From the NCBI RefSeq assembly GCF_005049235.1, contig NZ_SUMD01000002.1, forward strand, positions 186,001 through 250,000: a DNA stretch of 64,000 nt, read 5' to 3'. Position numbers and translations under genes: made by a program. Every line of letters begins with the position of its first letter. Position 1 is the stretch's first letter. The DNA comes from Rhodococcus oryzae (GTDB taxonomy: Bacteria; Actinomycetota; Actinomycetes; Mycobacteriales; Mycobacteriaceae). The notes beneath the pieces are model-generated. The model ran no database searches and had not been told where the DNA came from. It saw nothing but the letters and a program-made list of their open reading frames with translations. This document shows, piece after piece, positions 26,498 to 36,509 of this stretch.

Positions 26498-28135
26498 GTG
26501 GCTGGAGAAACCGCGTCGGAGCAGGCTGGCGTGAAACAAGACGTGTTCAACTACGTCATCGTCGGGGCGGGTAGCGCCGGATGCGTGTTGGCGGCCCGCC
26601 TGACGGAGGACCCGAGTGTCTCAGTGCTGCTGCTCGAGGCGGGTGGCGAGGACGACGCCGACGAGATCAAGATCCCGGCGGCCTTCCCGACCCTGTTCAA
26701 GACCAAGTGGGACTGGAATTACGAGACCACCCCGCAGAAGCACCTGGACGAGCGCCGCGCGTACTGGCCGCGGATGAAGGCGCTGGGTGGCTGCTCGTCG
26801 ATGAACGCGATGATCTACATCCGGGGCAACCGCGCCGACTACGACGGCTGGCGAGATCAGCACGGTGCGCTGGGCTGGGGATACCAGGATGTGCTGCCAT
26901 ACTTTGTTCGCGCGGAACACAATTCGCGCCTGTCGGGCCCGTATCACGGCACCGACGGCCCGCAGCGGGTGGAGGACCGCCGCTACACGCACGAGCTGAC
27001 CGACGCCTGGGTCGCCGCCGCGGTGTCGGCGGGGATCAAGCCGACCGAGGACTTCAACGGCGCCGAACAGGAGGGGGCGGGCCGATACCAGGTCACCTGC
27101 CACAAGGGCAGGCGCTGGTCCACCGCCGACGGCTACCTCAGGCCCGCGCTCGGGCGGCCGAACCTCACCGTGCGTACCGGCGCCCACACCACGCGGGTGC
27201 TGCTGCGAGGAGACCGCGCCGTCGGCGTCCGTTACCTGCGCGGCGGTGTCGAGGGCACCGCCCATGCGTCCGTCGAGGTGATCCTGAGCGGCGGGGCCAT
27301 CAACAGCCCACAGCTGCTGATGCTCTCCGGCATCGGCCCCGCCGGGCACCTGCGTGAACTGGGCATCGACGTGGCGGTGAACCTGGCGGGGGTCGGGGAG
27401 AACCTGCAGGACCACCCGGTCACCCCGATGCTGTGGAACACCAGGAACACCACCGATCTGGCCGACTTCTCCACCCCGCTTCGGCTCGCGCAGTGGCAGG
27501 CCACCGGGCGCGGACCGCTGGCGTCCAATGTCGGCGAGGGCGGTGCCTTTTTCGCCAGCCGCGACGGTCTCCCGGCGCCGGACCTGCAGATCCTGGTGGC
27601 GGCCTCGGGCTTCTACGACAACGGCCTCCGGGAACCGGTGGGCAAGAGGTTCACGGCCGGGGTCACCCTGGTGGACGTCGCGAGCCGCGGCCGGCTGCGG
27701 CTACGTTCGGCGGACCCGCTGTGGCGGCCCCAGATGGATCCCGCGTACTTCGAGGAGCAGGCCGACATGGATGCGATGCTGGCCGGCTGCAGGCGCGCCG
27801 TCGACATCGCCGGTGAGTCCGCCATCGCGGCGTTTCTCGAGGGGCCGAGTCTGCCGATCCGGATGGACAGCGACAGCGATCTGGCCGATCACATCCGCGC
27901 CTGGTGTCAGACCCTCTACCACCCCGTTGGCACCTGCGCGATGGGCGACGGCGAGGACTCCGTGGTGGATTCGCAGCTGCGCGTGCACGGGGTCGAGGGG
28001 CTGCGGGTGGTCGATGCCTCCGTGATGCCGACCGTGCCCCGCGGCAACACCAACGCCCCCACGATCATGGTCGCCGAGAAGGCCGCGGACCTGATCCTCG
28101 GCAAGCCCCCGATCGGCACACCGCTTCCGCGATGA
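26498..28135 (+). CDS. GMC-family FAD-dependent oxidoreductase (choline/alcohol dehydrogenase-like)
   Basis: A 545-residue GMC oxidoreductase. The FAD motif is [16 protein letters not shown] at residues 19-34, GMC signature 1 covers [18 protein letters not shown], signature 2 is [16 protein letters not shown], and the catalytic His is in [11 protein letters not shown] near 475, with the final His/Asn partner as Asn in [11 protein letters not shown]. It oxidises a primary or secondary alcohol to the aldehyde or ketone. The GTG at 26498 follows GAGGAG. An aldehyde dehydrogenase follows after 34 nt, so the pair converts an alcohol to an acid. Choline is possible but betaine-specific neighbours (BetI, BetT) are absent; alkanol or polyethylene glycol oxidation is equally plausible. 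Confidence 0.88.
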   Translation: MAGETASEQAGVKQDVFNYVIVGAGSAGCVLAARLTEDPSVSVLLLEAGGEDDADEIKIPAAFPTLFKTKWDWNYETTPQKHLDERRAYWPRMKALGGCSSMNAMIYIRGNRADYDGWRDQHGALGWGYQDVLPYFVRAEHNSRLSGPYHGTDGPQRVEDRRYTHELTDAWVAAAVSAGIKPTEDFNGAEQEGAGRYQVTCHKGRRWSTADGYLRPALGRPNLTVRTGAHTTRVLLRGDRAVGVRYLRGGVEGTAHASVEVILSGGAINSPQLLMLSGIGPAGHLRELGIDVAVNLAGVGENLQDHPVTPMLWNTRNTTDLADFSTPLRLAQWQATGRGPLASNVGEGGAFFASRDGLPAPDLQILVAASGFYDNGLREPVGKRFTAGVTLVDVASRGRLRLRSADPLWRPQMDPAYFEEQADMDAMLAGCRRAVDIAGESAIAAFLEGPSLPIRMDSDSDLADHIRAWCQTLYHPVGTCAMGDGEDSVVDSQLRVHGVEGLRVVDASVMPTVPRGNTNAPTIMVAEKAADLILGKPPIGTPLPR

Positions 28136-28169
28136 CCATCTCTCCCACAACCAGATTCGAGGACACCAC

Positions 28170-29669
28170 ATGACCACGCTCGAGACCGACCCCACGACCG
28201 ATGCGGGCGCCACCTTCGACTCGTTGAATCCCGGGACGGGTGAGGTCGTCGGCACCTATCCCGTGCAGGACGCGGAGGCGGTCGCCGCGACGGTCGAGCG
28301 CGCGCGGGCCGCGGCGAAGTGGTGGTCCGGGCTGAGCTTCGCGCAGCGCCGGACCCACCTGGACGCGTGGGCCGGAGTGCTCACCCGCCGGATCGCCCAG
28401 CTGGCCGAGGTGATGCACGCCGAGACCGGCAAGCCGCATTCCGATGCCCAGCTGGAGGCCGTGATGGCCATCGGCCATCTCGCCTGGGCGGCCAAGAACG
28501 CACCGAAGGTGCTGGGGCGCAAGCGTGTTCCGTCGGGCCTTGAGATGATCGACCACGCCGCGAGCGTGGAGTACCTCCCGCTCGGGGTGGTCGGCGTGAT
28601 CGGGCCGTGGAACTATCCCGCGTTCACGCCGATGGGCTCGATCGCCTACGCGCTCGCGGCGGGCAACGCGGTGGTCTTCAAGCCCAGCGAGTTCACCCCG
28701 GGTGTCGGGGCCTGGCTCGTCGACACCTTCACGCAGGTGGTTCCGGATCAGCCGGTGCTGCAGCTGGTCACGGGCCTCGGACCGACCGGGGAGGCGCTGT
28801 GCCGCTCCGGGGTCGACAAGCTCGCCTTCACCGGATCGACCGCCACCGGCAAGAAGGTGATGGCCGCCTGCGCGGACACCCTCACGCCCGTGGTCATCGA
28901 GGCGGGCGGCAAGGACGCACTGCTGGTGGACGCCGATGCGGACCTCGATGCAGCCGCCGACGCGGCGCTGTGGAGCGGGATGTCGAACGCGGGGCAGACC
29001 TGCGTCGGCACCGAGCGGGTGTACGTGCACGAGCGGGTGTACGAGCCGTTCCTGGCCAAGCTCGTCGCGCTCGCCGATGGCGTGCGGGCGGGCACCGATC
29101 CCGAGGCGAAGATCGGCCCGATGACCATGCCGACCCAGTCCGCGGTGGTACGCAGCCACGTGCTCGATGCCATCAAGCGGGGCGGCCGCGCGGTGGTCGG
29201 TGGCCCGGACTCGGTGGGAGACAGGCTGGTCCAGCCGACCATCCTCGTCGATGTCCCGGAGGACTCGATCGCGGTCACCGAGGAGACCTTCGGCCCGACG
29301 CTGACGGTCGCCAGGGTGCGCGACATGGACGAGGCGATCGAGCTCACCAACGCCTCGCGTTACGGCCTGGGATCGGCGGTGTTCAGCAAGCGCCGCGGCA
29401 CCGAGCTCGCCCGCCGGATCCGGTCGGGGATGACGGCGGTGAACTCGGTGATCGCGTTCGCGGCGATCCCCTCGCTGCCGTTCGGCGGGGTCGGCCAGTC
29501 CGGCTTCGGTCGCATCCACGGCCCGGACGGGCTCAAGGAGTTCACCTACGCGAAGGCCGTCGCCCGCAGGCGGATGCCCGCGCTGATGGCGCTGACCAGC
29601 TTCACCCGCACCGCCAAGACCGACAAGATCCTCGCCACCATCGTGTCGTTGCGGCACGGACGCGGGTGA
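28170..29669 (+). CDS. NAD(P)-dependent aldehyde dehydrogenase
   Basis: A 499-residue ALDH-superfamily enzyme. The cofactor region has [20 protein letters not shown] and [12 protein letters not shown], the general base Glu is in [11 protein letters not shown] near 250, and the catalytic Cys in [12 protein letters not shown] near 283. [13 protein letters not shown] and [13 protein letters not shown] complete the fold. It is cytoplasmic, oxidising an aldehyde to the acid. It lies 34 nt after the GMC oxidoreductase in the same direction, and the two probably act in sequence. The family branch resembles succinate-semialdehyde or long-chain aldehyde dehydrogenases, but the substrate cannot be set from sequence. 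A hairpin terminator follows. Confidence 0.88.
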   Translation: MTTLETDPTTDAGATFDSLNPGTGEVVGTYPVQDAEAVAATVERARAAAKWWSGLSFAQRRTHLDAWAGVLTRRIAQLAEVMHAETGKPHSDAQLEAVMAIGHLAWAAKNAPKVLGRKRVPSGLEMIDHAASVEYLPLGVVGVIGPWNYPAFTPMGSIAYALAAGNAVVFKPSEFTPGVGAWLVDTFTQVVPDQPVLQLVTGLGPTGEALCRSGVDKLAFTGSTATGKKVMAACADTLTPVVIEAGGKDALLVDADADLDAAADAALWSGMSNAGQTCVGTERVYVHERVYEPFLAKLVALADGVRAGTDPEAKIGPMTMPTQSAVVRSHVLDAIKRGGRAVVGGPDSVGDRLVQPTILVDVPEDSIAVTEETFGPTLTVARVRDMDEAIELTNASRYGLGSAVFSKRRGTELARRIRSGMTAVNSVIAFAAIPSLPFGGVGQSGFGRIHGPDGLKEFTYAKAVARRRMPALMALTSFTRTAKTDKILATIVSLRHGRG

Positions 29670-29687
29670 GATGAACCGCCGTTCACG

Positions 29688-29713
29688 CCCCTGAAGGGTT
29701 ACCCCTTCAGGGG
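29688..29713. terminator. Bidirectional terminator that includes the opposing stop codon
   Basis: A perfect 11-bp inverted repeat (29688-29698 and 29703-29713) with a 4-nt loop, 18 nt after the aldehyde dehydrogenase stop. The minus-strand MFS gene ends at 29707, so its stop codon lies inside the right arm. Confidence 0.8.
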
Positions 29714-31218
29714 TGCTGAGCGGGTACGTCCACCGGTGCGGTGGCTGTGTCTGCCTCGCCGCCTGTCGGTTCCACCGAGTCCGCCGGCTTGCGAACGAAG
29801 AGGCATACCGCGATCAGCACGAACGACAGGATCCCGGCGACGAGAAAGACCGCCCGCACACCCTCGACGATGGCCTCGGGTGAATCGGCTGGGTCGACGG
29901 ATCGCGAGGAAACCACCGTCATCACTGTGACGAACAATGCCGTACCTGCGGCACCGGCAACCTGCTGGAACGTGCCAACAACTGCCGAACCGTGCGCGTA
30001 GAGGTGGGGGGCCACCGATCCCAATCCCGATGTCATGAGCGGTGTGAACGTCGCCGACAGACCAAGGCACAGAGCCATGTTCGACAACAGCAGCCACCAC
30101 AGCGAGGTCGAAGTGCTCACCGCCGTCAGCATCCACACGCCGATGCTGACGAGGATCGATCCGGGGATGACCAGCACGAGTGGACCCCGCCGGTCGTAGA
30201 TGCGGCCCACGATCGGTCCGGCGACACCCATGAGAAGGCCGCCGGGGAGGGTGATGAGACCCGTTTCGAACGGGTCGAGGTGAATCACCGACTGCGCGAA
30301 GTACGGGACGATGATGAAGGTGCCCATCATGGTTCCCATGCCGACCAGCATCGCGACAACAGAGATGGTGAACTGGCGGGATCCGAACACGCGTAGGTCC
30401 AGCAGGGCGCGGTCTTCGCGTTGCAGCCTGGACTGTCGGGCGATGAAGCCGAACATCGCGCCCGCACCGATGAGGAAGGGCAACCACACCGGGGTCGTCG
30501 AGGACCCTTGCGCCGATTCACCGATGCTCACCAGGCCGTACACGAGTCCACCGAATCCGAGTACCGCGAGTGGGACCGACAAGAGGTCGATGCGCGCCAT
30601 CGTCGTCTCGGACACCGAAACGACGAATCGTGCGCCGATGACCAGCGTCGCCAACGCGAACGGGGCCACGAATCCGAAGATCCAACGCCACCCGAAGTGG
30701 TCGAGTATGAATCCCGACACCGTGGGGCCGAGGGCAGGCGCAACCGCGATCACGATGGAGATGTTGCCCATCATCGCCCCCCGGCGAGCAGGCGGTACGA
30801 GCGTCATGATCGTCGTCATCAGCAGTGGCAACATGATCGCCGTACCTGATGCCTGCACGATGCGGGCGATCAGCAGCACACCGAAGCCGGGTGCGGCGAA
30901 CGCGATGAGAGTTCCCGCCGTGAACAGCGACATGGCGAGCGTGAACAGGGTGCGGGTGGGGATGCGCTGGATGAGATAGCCGGTGAGAGGGATGATCACC
31001 GCCATCGTGAGCATGAACGCGGTCGTGAGCCACTGCCCCACGCTCGGAGGTACGCCCAGTTCGACCTGCAGGACCGGGATGGCGATGGTCATCACCGTCT
31101 CGTTGAGGATCACCACGAAGGTGGCTACCAACAGGACACCGATCACCTGGAGGTGGCGCCGTTCGATTCGGTCGCCGACGACGACGCCATCGGTCTCGAG
31201 ACGGGTGGACTCGGTCAC
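29707..31218 (-). CDS. MFS exporter, DHA2 (EmrB/QacA) family
   Basis: A 503-residue protein with about 14 predicted helices. Motif A-like GYLIQRIPTRTLFTLAMSLF follows helix 2; motif C region is IVIAVAPALGPTVSGFILDHFGWRW in helix 5, which marks the drug:proton antiporters of this family. GTG at 31218 has GAAAGG 7 nt upstream. It lies 135 bp downstream of, and in the same direction as, the thioesterase-PKS cluster, so it is a candidate exporter of that product, though the gap leaves room for its own promoter. General multidrug efflux is the alternative. Confidence 0.88.
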   Translation of the reverse strand: MTESTRLETDGVVVGDRIERRHLQVIGVLLVATFVVILNETVMTIAIPVLQVELGVPPSVGQWLTTAFMLTMAVIIPLTGYLIQRIPTRTLFTLAMSLFTAGTLIAFAAPGFGVLLIARIVQASGTAIMLPLLMTTIMTLVPPARRGAMMGNISIVIAVAPALGPTVSGFILDHFGWRWIFGFVAPFALATLVIGARFVVSVSETTMARIDLLSVPLAVLGFGGLVYGLVSIGESAQGSSTTPVWLPFLIGAGAMFGFIARQSRLQREDRALLDLRVFGSRQFTISVVAMLVGMGTMMGTFIIVPYFAQSVIHLDPFETGLITLPGGLLMGVAGPIVGRIYDRRGPLVLVIPGSILVSIGVWMLTAVSTSTSLWWLLLSNMALCLGLSATFTPLMTSGLGSVAPHLYAHGSAVVGTFQQVAGAAGTALFVTVMTVVSSRSVDPADSPEAIVEGVRAVFLVAGILSFVLIAVCLFVRKPADSVEPTGGEADTATAPVDVPAQHP

Positions 31219-31353
31219 GGTGGACCTTTCGGATGGTGGGAACTGGGGTCACCCCGGCGGCCGACGGAACAGGGTGGGGTGGTTATCGAACTTACTGGTC
31301 CGTCACGCTGCCTGCCACTCGATTTCGGTGCGTGATTCGTGACCATGATTCGA

Positions 31354-32133
31354 TCATTCCTTGCGATCGGCGGAGGCGGCGCGCGCGTAGCCGCGGAGCA
31401 GCGGCCGCAGCAGGCGGAACAGCTCGTCGGGTGACTCGTCGAGGTAGAAATGATCGCCCTCGAGGATCTGCGGGTCGGTCGGGTGGGTCGTGTGCCGGCT
31501 CCAGGCGCGGAGGTCGAGCTCGCCGACCAGCGGATCCGCATCGGCCCCGAACAGGTGCATCGGGCAGGCCAGCGGCGCCTCGCCGGGATCCCGGTGGTCC
31601 GCGCACATCCGGACGTCGTCCCGGATCACCGGCAGCGCCGCCTCCAGCCAGGCGGGCCATCCGAGGATCTCGGCGGGCAGCCCACCGATGGCGGTGAGGA
31701 ACCGCGCGAGCAGGGCGTCGTCCAGATGGTCGATCGGCGGTAGCGGCGCAGGGAGGTGCGGGGCCGCGTACGCCGAGAGCAGCAGCGCCTCGGGCCGCCG
31801 ATGGCCGCCCGCATCGCGACGCCGTGCCAGCCGGTACGCGACGAGTGCGCCCATGCTGTGCCCGAAGAACACGTATGGGCCAGAGAGGTGTTCGGCGAGA
31901 TGGTGTTCGAGATCGTCCAGGAGCAGGTCGAGGTCGACGAACCGTTCGTGTTCCGCGCGTCTGCCCCGTCCCGGCAGGTGCACGGGCACGACGGTGACGT
32001 GCGGGCCGAGGGCGCGATGCCACGCCCGGTACATCGACGATTCGCCGCCCGCGTGATGGAAGCAGAACATCCGCAGCGCCGTGTCGGATCCGACCCCGTC
32101 CTCGAGATACGGCGTCAGGGGCGCGGTCTCCAT
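31354..32133 (-). CDS. Type II thioesterase of the PKS cluster
   Basis: A 259-residue alpha/beta hydrolase of the TEII (GrsT) type. MFCFHHAGGESSMYRAW is the N-terminal oxyanion segment, the nucleophile Ser is in FFGHSMGAL near residue 94, the acid is in FGADADPLV and the His in EGDHFYL. TEII enzymes act in trans to clear misprimed or stalled acyl chains from carrier proteins. The start codon lies 2 nt after the PKS stop, so it belongs to the same operon. Because chain release is expected from the PKS C-terminal oxoamine synthase, this enzyme is more likely for editing than for release. Confidence 0.88.
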   Translation of the reverse strand: METAPLTPYLEDGVGSDTALRMFCFHHAGGESSMYRAWHRALGPHVTVVPVHLPGRGRRAEHERFVDLDLLLDDLEHHLAEHLSGPYVFFGHSMGALVAYRLARRRDAGGHRRPEALLLSAYAAPHLPAPLPPIDHLDDALLARFLTAIGGLPAEILGWPAWLEAALPVIRDDVRMCADHRDPGEAPLACPMHLFGADADPLVGELDLRAWSRHTTHPTDPQILEGDHFYLDESPDELFRLLRPLLRGYARAASADRKE

Positions 32134-32135
32134 GA

Positions 32136-35100
32136 TCAGTGCCCCTCTTCCAGCAGGGCGAGCTCCTCGGCCGTGGTCTTCACGGTGTAGCGGATCTGAT
32201 CCTCGGTGTGGCAGGACGTCACGAAGAAGCGCAGCCGAGCCTGATCCTCCGGCACCGCCGGATACAGGATCGGGTTGACGTTGATCCCCCGGGTGAGCAG
32301 CGCGTTGGACAGCTTCAGGGTCTTGATCGAATCGCCCACGATGCAGGGGATTATCGGGGTGTCGCAGCTGTCACCGGTGTCGAGCCCGGCCTCGACGGCC
32401 TGGGTCAGGAAGAGCCGGGAATGTCGGTGCAGGCGCTCGAAAAGCTCTGGCTCGTTACGCATCTGCCGCAGGGCGGCCAGCGAGGCGGCGGCGTTCGACG
32501 GTGTCATGCCGACGCTGTAGATGAACCCGGGGGTGGTGTATTTGAGGTACTGGATCAACGCGCGGCTGCCGGCCACGTAACCCCCGCACCCCGCCAGGGC
32601 CTTCGACATCGTGCCGGACCACAGCTCGACGTCGGCGCGGTCGACGGCGAAGTGTTCGCCGATACCGCCGCCGGTGGCCCCCAGCACCCCGATGCTGTGT
32701 GCCTCGTCGATCATCAGCAGGGCGTGATGCTTGCGCTTGACCGCGATCACGGCGGGCAGATCCGGGATGTCCCCGTCCTGGCTGTACACACCCTCGATGA
32801 GGATCAGCACTCGGCGGAACCGCGGCCGGATCTCGGTGAGGATGGCGTCGAGGGCAGCGTGATCGTTGTGCGGGAACGATCTTCGGGTGGCACCGGAGAG
32901 TTTGCAGCCCTGCAGGATGCTGTCGTGGGCCAGGCTGTCGTGGATGACGAGGTCGCCCTCGCCGACGAGGTGACCGATCACGGTCACGTTGGTGGCGTGG
33001 CCGCTGACGAGCGCGATGGCGTCCTCCGTGCCGAGCAGCCCGGCGAGCTCCGCCTCGAGTTGCCCGTGCAGGGGCTTCTCCCCGGAGATCAGCCGGCTGG
33101 CCGAGCAGGAGCTGCCGTAACGGGCGACCGCGTCCTGTACCGCGGAGACGACGCGTGGGTGGCCGGACATGCCGAGGTAGTTGTAGCTGGAGAAGTTGAG
33201 GACCTCCTGCCCGTCGATGATCGAGGTGTCCCTGGTGATCCCGTCGTTGACCAGGAAGTACGGGTTGGACAGGCCGTTGGCCTCGCCGAGAGTCAATCGC
33301 TCGGCGATCTCCCTGACCTCGGGGAACTGCTCGATGAGGTAGGTCTCGGTCGCGATCTCGTCAGTTGCCGCGTTCGGTGGGACGACGGGACGTGCGGACC
33401 CGGTATCAGCCGCCTTGTCCGGCGCCGCCGGGGCGGGCGCAGCGCCGAGCTGCGCGGACACCATGGCCACCAGATCACCGACTGTGCTGGTCGGCGAGAA
33501 CCAGGCGGGCTCGGCGGTGAGTTCGGGGAACCTGCGCGCCAGCCCGGACACCAGGTCGGCCACCATGATCGAGTCGAACCCGAGCTCACCGGACATCGTC
33601 TGGGAGGACCGCAGCGTGTCGGCGGAATAGCCTGCGATCCGGGCGATCTCGGCGCTGACCACGGCGGTGACGGTGTCGGAGGTGACCTCGCGTGCCGGAG
33701 TCACGGCGCTCGCCTGCGGCCGGATCGCCGCGGCGGCGGTCACGGTGTCGGGCGCGGCGCCCGGTGCCGCCGGGCCGGACTGGGCGGCGAGCAGTGCGGT
33801 CTGCTCACGGAAGAGGGAGATCAGGTTGTCCATGGTGGTGTCCTCGCTGCGTACGGATATGGGGGCATCGGCGGGTGACTCTTGTTCCGGTGCTGTCGAA
33901 TTCGTCAATGAAACGGACGCGCCGGGCGTCCAGTAGCGGTGGGTGGTGTCGAAGTCGTAGCCGCCGAGCGCCGTACGAACCCGCTGTGCCGGTTCGTACA
34001 GGGCATCCCAGTTCGGGTTGTGGCCGTCCCGGTACAGGGCCGCGACGACCTCCGTGAGCTCGCGCCCCGTCGCCGCCGGACCCGGGCAGGGAACGAGGCA
34101 GGTGAGTTCGGGGTTGGCGCGGGCGACCATCGGTGCGAGTACGCGCCTCGGTCCGAGCTCGATCAGGTGGGTGGGGCCGCTTTCCAGCCCGGCCGCCAAC
34201 GCATCGCCGAACCGGACCGTCCCGCGGATGTGCTCGGTCCAGTAGTCGGCGTCCATCGGATCGCCGAGGTCGAGGAGGCCCCCGCGCAGGGTCGAGTAGA
34301 CCGGGATGCGGGGCGGCTCGAAGGTGCAGTCCGCGGCGACGGCGCCGAACGCGGCCACCATCGGCTCCATCAACGGGGAATGGAACGCGTGGGAGACGGA
34401 CAGCGTCCGGACGGATACGGAGCGGGCGGTGAGTTCCTCGGCGATCCGCGCGAGGGTCTCGGCGGCGCCCGAGAGCACCAGCTCGCGTTGGCCGTTGACG
34501 GCGGCGACCGCCGCCATGGGCTCGTCCGCGAGGAGGTCGGCGACCTCCGAAGCGGCGGCGCGGACGGCGAGCATGGCGCCGCCGGCGGGGAGCTGCTGCA
34601 TGAGCCGTCCCCGGGCGACGACCAGCCGGCAGGCGTCGTCCAGACCGAACACCCCGGCGAGCGTCGCGGCCGCGTACTCGCCGATGCTGTGGCCGATGAC
34701 CCACGACGGTTCGACTCCGGAATCGGTGAGTGTGCGTGCCAGCGCGTACTGCACCGCGAAGATTGCCGGCTGTGCGTGCTCGGTCCGGTCGAGGTCCTCC
34801 CCGCCCAGCACCAGGTCGCGGATCGACCGGCCCAGGTGCGTCGTCATCCGCTCGTCCACCTCGGCGAGCGCGCGCCGGTAGCTCCCGGACTCCGCATACA
34901 GCGGGCCGGACATGCCCCGGTACTGCGATCCCTGGCCGGTGAACAGCCACCCGGTGCTCACTCCCCCGGCCAGGCCCGCCGCGGCGGCGAACCGGCCGTC
35001 GTCGGTGACCAACTCGCGTAGGTCCGAGATCGCCTGGTCGCGGTCCCGCACCGGCAAGGCCAGGCGATGGCGCCCGGACGACTTGACCTCGTTGCTGGAC

Positions 35101-36509
35101 CAGCACATCTGCGCCAGTCGTCCATCGGGCAGTCCGGCGAGATCATCGGCCATCCGGGCCACGTTGCGCCGCAACCCGTCCCGGCTCGCCGAGGACACGG
35201 TCAGCACGCCCCCACCGGGGCATTCGGACGCCGGTGCGCGTTCGGGCGCGCTACCCAGCAGCAGGTGTGCGTTGGTGCCGCCGATGCCGAAGCTGCTCAC
35301 GCCGCCGTAGACCGTGCCCTCGGGCAGGGGCAGCGCCTCGGTGAGCAGGCGGAGGCCGTGGTCGGTGAGGCGGAGGCGTGGATTCTCCTGTGCGGCAAAT
35401 CGACTGGGTGGCACCATGCGGCGGTGCAGGCTCAGTGCCGCCTTGATCAGTCCGGCGACACCGGCGGCGCCCTCGGTGTGGCCGAGGTTGCCCTTGATCG
35501 AGCCGACCGCGCAGGGCTGTGACCGCGGCACCGCATGCAGATGGCCGAGTGCCTTGGCCTCGATCATGTCGCCGAGCACGGTCCCCGTGCCGTGGGCCTC
35601 GACGAAGGCGACCTGCTCGGGTCGCACGCCCGCGCGCCGGTACGCCTCGCCGACGACCTGCTGTTGCGCCCAGCGGTTCGGCGCGGTGATCCCGTTGCTG
35701 CGGCCGTCGGAGTTGACCGCGCTGCCCTTGATCACCGCATAGATCGGAAGTCCCTCGCGCCGAGCGTCATCCAGGCGTCGCAGCACGAGCACGGCGACAC
35801 CCTCGCCTCGGCCGATGCCATCGGCGTTCTCGCTGAACGGCTTGCAGCGCCCGTCGGGTGCGGAGAGCCCGGCTTGGGCGTAGAAGACGTTGAGGGTGGG
35901 TGTGAGGATGATGTTGACACCCCCCGCGAGGGCCTGATCGCACTCGCCTGCCCGGAGGGCCGCGCAGGCCATGTGGACGGCGACCAGCGAGGACGAGCAG
36001 GCGGTGTCGACCGCCACGCTCGGTCCCCGCAGGTCCAGTTGGTAGGAGATCCGGTTTGCGGTCATGAAATATCCATTGCCGGAACCGAGTTGGGGTGTGA
36101 TCTTCGCGTAGTCGCTCAGGTGCAGGTTCGCCCATTCGTTCGCCATCACACCGACGTACACACCGGTGTTCGAGCCGGCTTGGGCGCGCGGATCGAGCGT
36201 GGCGTCCTCGAACGCGCGCCAGGCGGCCTGCAGCAGCAGTCGCTGCTGCGGATCCATCGCCTCGGCCTCGCGCGGGGGGATGCTGAAGAACTCGGGGTCG
36301 AAGGCGTCGGCGTCGCTCAGGAAGCCGCCGCTCGTGTTGTTGACCCTGCCGGGGCCGCCCTTCGGGTCGTAGAAGTCGTCGGCGTGCCACCGCTGGGCCG
36401 GGACCTCGGTGATGCCGTCCCCGCCGTCCATCAGCAACGCCCACAACGCTTCCGCGTTCGGGGCCTGCGGGAATCGGCAGTCGAGTCCGACGATCGCGAT
36501 GTCGGTCAT
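32136..36509 (-). CDS. Polyketide synthase KS-AT-ACP fused to an alpha-oxoamine synthase (PLP-dependent release domain)
   Basis: A 1457-residue single-module enzyme. KS (about 1-425): Cys171 in DTACSSSL, His306 in EAHGTGT, His344 in GNLGHTEG. AT (about 520-830): Ser608 in GHSIGEY and HAFH at 707-710, the malonyl-CoA signature. ACP (about 945-1020): Ser980 in ELGFDSIM for phosphopantetheine. No KR, DH, ER or TE domain is visible. The last part (about 1055-1457) is an AONS/KBL-like alpha-oxoamine synthase with ASRLISGEKPLHGQLE, Asp1268 in MIDEAHS and PLP lysine Lys1303 in GTMSKALAGCGGY. It would extend an acyl-ACP by one malonate and release the beta-ketoacyl chain by decarboxylative condensation with an amino acid. 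ATG 36509 overlaps the ACP stop by 4 nt, which fixes the start. The amino acid used is unknown. Confidence 0.9.
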   Translation of the reverse strand: MTDIAIVGLDCRFPQAPNAEALWALLMDGGDGITEVPAQRWHADDFYDPKGGPGRVNNTSGGFLSDADAFDPEFFSIPPREAEAMDPQQRLLLQAAWRAFEDATLDPRAQAGSNTGVYVGVMANEWANLHLSDYAKITPQLGSGNGYFMTANRISYQLDLRGPSVAVDTACSSSLVAVHMACAALRAGECDQALAGGVNIILTPTLNVFYAQAGLSAPDGRCKPFSENADGIGRGEGVAVLVLRRLDDARREGLPIYAVIKGSAVNSDGRSNGITAPNRWAQQQVVGEAYRRAGVRPEQVAFVEAHGTGTVLGDMIEAKALGHLHAVPRSQPCAVGSIKGNLGHTEGAAGVAGLIKAALSLHRRMVPPSRFAAQENPRLRLTDHGLRLLTEALPLPEGTVYGGVSSFGIGGTNAHLLLGSAPERAPASECPGGGVLTVSSASRDGLRRNVARMADDLAGLPDGRLAQMCWSSNEVKSSGRHRLALPVRDRDQAISDLRELVTDDGRFAAAAGLAGGVSTGWLFTGQGSQYRGMSGPLYAESGSYRRALAEVDERMTTHLGRSIRDLVLGGEDLDRTEHAQPAIFAVQYALARTLTDSGVEPSWVIGHSIGEYAAATLAGVFGLDDACRLVVARGRLMQQLPAGGAMLAVRAAASEVADLLADEPMAAVAAVNGQRELVLSGAAETLARIAEELTARSVSVRTLSVSHAFHSPLMEPMVAAFGAVAADCTFEPPRIPVYSTLRGGLLDLGDPMDADYWTEHIRGTVRFGDALAAGLESGPTHLIELGPRRVLAPMVARANPELTCLVPCPGPAATGRELTEVVAALYRDGHNPNWDALYEPAQRVRTALGGYDFDTTHRYWTPGASVSLTNSTAPEQESPADAPISVRSEDTTMDNLISLFREQTALLAAQSGPAAPGAAPDTVTAAAAIRPQASAVTPAREVTSDTVTAVVSAEIARIAGYSADTLRSSQTMSGELGFDSIMVADLVSGLARRFPELTAEPAWFSPTSTVGDLVAMVSAQLGAAPAPAAPDKAADTGSARPVVPPNAATDEIATETYLIEQFPEVREIAERLTLGEANGLSNPYFLVNDGITRDTSIIDGQEVLNFSSYNYLGMSGHPRVVSAVQDAVARYGSSCSASRLISGEKPLHGQLEAELAGLLGTEDAIALVSGHATNVTVIGHLVGEGDLVIHDSLAHDSILQGCKLSGATRRSFPHNDHAALDAILTEIRPRFRRVLILIEGVYSQDGDIPDLPAVIAVKRKHHALLMIDEAHSIGVLGATGGGIGEHFAVDRADVELWSGTMSKALAGCGGYVAGSRALIQYLKYTTPGFIYSVGMTPSNAAASLAALRQMRNEPELFERLHRHSRLFLTQAVEAGLDTGDSCDTPIIPCIVGDSIKTLKLSNALLTRGINVNPILYPAVPEDQARLRFFVTSCHTEDQIRYTVKTTAEELALLEEGH

